Assembly: GCA_007133715.1 (NCBI GenBank)
Contig: SLMF01000112.1
Span: 1-6,283, forward strand
Direction of reading: 5' to 3'
Origin: Planctomycetaceae bacterium
GTDB taxonomy: Bacteria > Planctomycetota > Planctomycetia > Pirellulales > Pirellulaceae
Length of the DNA stretch: 6,283 bases
Below, piece by piece: positions 5,984 to 6,283 of the stretch. A program made the translations under genes and the position numbers. The notes beneath the pieces are model-generated. The model was given only the letters and a program-made list of their open reading frames with translations, searched no databases and was not told the origin of the DNA. Position 1 is the first letter of the stretch. The number at the start of each line of letters is the position of its first letter.

Positions 5984-6283
5984 GGCACCAGCCTCCCGTT
6001 TTTTCGGTTGTCTTGGAACCGGTGGCCAACGTCATTCGGCTCCGTTCTTTCTTTGCCGATCCCACGCTTCGGGAGGTAGAGGCCCGGCCGAGTCAGCCGT
6101 TGGGCGACGTTACCGTGCAAGTATTCGTCCCGGCAAGGCGCAGGTATTTCCCGGCGTTAGTATCTGCGAAGAAATCACAGTCGCCTTCGTCGCGGCAGAC
6201 CTCGGCGAAGGAGTCGATCGAGTACGAGTACCGCGATGCTGAGTACGAGTACGAGGCGAACCGGATGAACCCACCCCCCCACC
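5984..6283. other. Right-end region without a convincing gene
   Basis: Upstream of the A-B operon this stretch has no complete gene I can support. A plus-strand frame is open from 5977 to the edge (about 100 codons), with no ATG before the repeat block near its end and no good ribosome binding site. A minus-strand frame is open from 6281 down to a TGA at 6093-6095 (62 codons, mostly G or C in third positions) and could be the 3' end of a gene lying to the right. Neither resembles a family I know. The block ends in a GAGTAC direct repeat and a C-rich run (6270-6279). Confidence 0.4.
6220..6255. repeat. GAGTAC direct repeat block
   Basis: GAGTACGAGTAC occurs twice, at 6220-6231 and 6241-6252, starting 21 bases apart; each copy is itself a double GAGTAC. 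The second is followed by another GAG. The 9 bases between the copies are CGCGATGCT. Read on the plus strand in frame 1 it gives EYEYRDAEYEYE; on the minus strand it gives repeated Tyr-Ser. I suspect it belongs to a dispersed planctomycete intergenic repeat, but this window alone cannot show that. Confidence 0.8.

Noticed and set aside
5977..6283. Plus-strand partial gene divergent from gene A
   Set aside because: The frame is open for about 100 codons but has no ATG before the repeat block, no clear ribosome binding site, and several codons uncommon in the neighbouring genes (AGG, TTA, GTA). It also overlaps the candidate promoter of gene A.

Overview
The window looks like a piece of a planctomycete chromosome (Pirellulales / Rhodopirellula-like). 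Three things point there: moderately high G+C; an exported sulfatase of the kind these bacteria carry in large numbers; and two exported or membrane-anchored proteins of unknown function, whose family I suspect, but cannot show here, is confined to planctomycetes. Non-coding repeats at both ends fit the same picture. The assignment is inference; there is no rRNA or other marker gene to prove it.

Layout from left to right. Bases 1-244 hold three 39-bp tandem repeats with a hairpin-forming core, a 14-bp perfect palindrome and a good ribosome binding site. Bases 245-1735 (+) encode a secreted type I sulfatase of the iduronate-2-sulfatase-like group with an intact active site. It converges with purC (minus strand, SAICAR synthetase), leaving only 7 bp between the stop codons and a possible hairpin across both. 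A 211-bp gap with a weak promoter candidate lies upstream of purC.

Bases 2842-5858 (minus strand) hold two genes of unknown function joined by an ATGA stop/start overlap. The upstream gene (gene A, 472 aa) and the downstream gene (gene B, 533 aa) are related. Both are bitopic membrane proteins with large extracytoplasmic regions, and by eye the same domain of about 145-175 residues occurs once in A and twice in B. This pair is the most interesting thing in the window: probably a membrane complex built from paralogous subunits. I recognise no function for it.

The right end (5859-6283) carries a plausible promoter for the A-B pair, a short dyad at the predicted transcription start, a GAGTAC direct-repeat block, and open frames at the window edge on both strands, none convincing as a gene.

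The sulfatase (polysaccharide desulfation in the periplasm or an equivalent compartment), purC (cytoplasmic purine synthesis) and the A-B pair do not form an obvious common pathway. They look like independent transcription units.
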